A stretch of DNA of 64,000 nt from Paraburkholderia sp. Ac-20340 (GTDB taxonomy: Bacteria; Pseudomonadota; Gammaproteobacteria; Burkholderiales; Burkholderiaceae), in NCBI RefSeq assembly GCF_017104965.1, contig NZ_JAAGPR010000007.1:62001-126000 (forward strand). Reading direction: 5' to 3'. The notes beneath the pieces were generated by a model. It was not told the DNA's origin and made no database searches. It was given only the letters and a program-made list of their open reading frames with translations. A program made the translations under genes and the position numbers. Positions 63,636 to 64,000 of this stretch are shown here, piece after piece; the first letter of the stretch is position 1, and each line of letters begins with the position of its first letter.

Positions 63636-64000
63636 ATGAGCTCTATGCAGCCAATGACCTCGCGCGCCCTGTTTGCAGAAAGCGTCAATTTCCATCGGAA
63701 GCGCCTAGGCGCTACACAGGTGGAACTTAGCATCGCTGCCGGTCTCGGCAAGAACACCGTACCTAATCTAGAAACTAAGGCGTCAAATGTCCGCCTCGAC
63801 ACGGTCAACCGGCTTGCCGTCTCCTTAGGAGTCGACCCGTGCCTCTTGCTGTCCCGGCGGCAAGCCCAGCCGTCGGCTGGCTACAAGGAAAGGGACCTGG
63901 ACGCATCGCTCGCCACGAATCTTTGCAAATTTCGTGGACAGCTCGGTTTGAAACAGGTCGAGGTCGCAGAAGCAGCCGGCCTGCCTCGGAAATACGTTTA
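63636..64000 (+). CDS. XRE-family regulator with tandem HTH domains, truncated by the window end
   Basis: At least 121 codons, open at the right edge. The first HTH is FHRKRLGATQVELSIAAGLG to LETKASNVRLDTVNRLAVSLGV (about residues 18-65) and a second begins at LCKFRGQLGLKQVEVAEAAG (about residue 98). ATGs at 63636, 63645 and 63654 are all possible starts. It probably represses itself through the two palindromes just upstream and may also control the nuclease-like gene before it. Confidence 0.75.
   Translation, partial: MSSMQPMTSRALFAESVNFHRKRLGATQVELSIAAGLGKNTVPNLETKASNVRLDTVNRLAVSLGVDPCLLLSRRQAQPSAGYKERDLDASLATNLCKFRGQLGLKQVEVAEAAGLPRKYV

Noticed and set aside
63626..63808. Minus-strand 60-codon frame at the right end
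   Set aside because: It is antisense to a clear HTH-domain coding region.

Overview
The window looks like a secondary replicon or accessory chromosomal region of a Burkholderiaceae bacterium, most likely Paraburkholderia or Caballeronia. The support is two Burkholderia-type trimeric porins (mature N-terminus QSSVTLYG), moderately high GC, and many single-promoter catabolic operons each carrying its own porin, transporter and regulator. No rRNA, tRNA, CRISPR array or intact insertion sequence was seen. Products are inferred from sequence motifs alone.

Region 1 (about 0.4-13 kb) is a LacI-regulated catabolic unit. It holds a LacI repressor, a DUF1349 protein, an NCS1 permease, a porin, an MFS transporter and a glycosyltransferase. 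A tightly coupled minus-strand operon (cupin, alpha/beta hydrolase, aspartate dehydrogenase-like protein, SDR, NIPSNAP) diverges from an aspartase. A dyad TGTAA-N4-TTACA, or a close variant, recurs in front of the LacI gene, the DUF1349 gene, the NCS1 gene, the cupin operon and the aspartase, and is the probable LacI operator. The genes suggest use of a nitrogenous compound that ends in aspartate, oxaloacetate or fumarate.

Region 2 (13-24 kb) holds smaller units: an orphan LivK-type binding protein, a HAD phosphatase, a GH13 enzyme, a DeoR regulator, a VOC protein, an APC permease, a beta-lactamase-fold hydrolase, an inositol-monophosphatase family enzyme and a NagZ-like GH3 protein.

Region 3 (24-54 kb) is the most striking part. 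Eleven promoters share one architecture in the direction of their genes: TGCGTCA, 3 bp, TGCGTCA, 13-14 bp, TGCGAAATTGAGC, then exactly 17 bp after the embedded TTGAGC (a -35 box), AATACT (a -10 box). The half-sites fall at 0, 10 and 30/31 bp, so they lie on one face of the helix and run into the -35 box, as expected for an activator. They precede a HisD-like dehydrogenase, a TPP enzyme with an altered cofactor motif, a sugar ABC transporter operon, a chemoreceptor, a porin, two GMC oxidoreductase units, two TIM-barrel isomerase-like genes, an OpgC acyltransferase and three very small genes. A second TPP enzyme, a Gfo/Idh/MocA oxidoreductase and an XRE-type regulator follow one of the GMC genes. 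Together they look like a sensed, imported and stepwise oxidised polyol, cyclitol or glycoside; the substrate is unknown. The XRE protein at 45.2 kb is the only regulator inside this cluster and the first candidate activator.

Region 4 (54-64 kb) is accessory DNA: several minus-strand hypothetical genes (zinc-ribbon, HTH/excisionase-like, membrane-anchored), a two-repeat glyoxalase-superfamily-linked protein, a zinc-cysteine protein, a probable RES-domain toxin remnant, a DUF4041 plus GIY-YIG (MUG113) coiled-coil protein, a membrane protein, a PD-(D/E)XK nuclease-like protein with Cys/His clusters, and a truncated tandem-HTH regulator preceded by two identical 12-bp palindromes. This mix is typical of mobile or defence-associated DNA.
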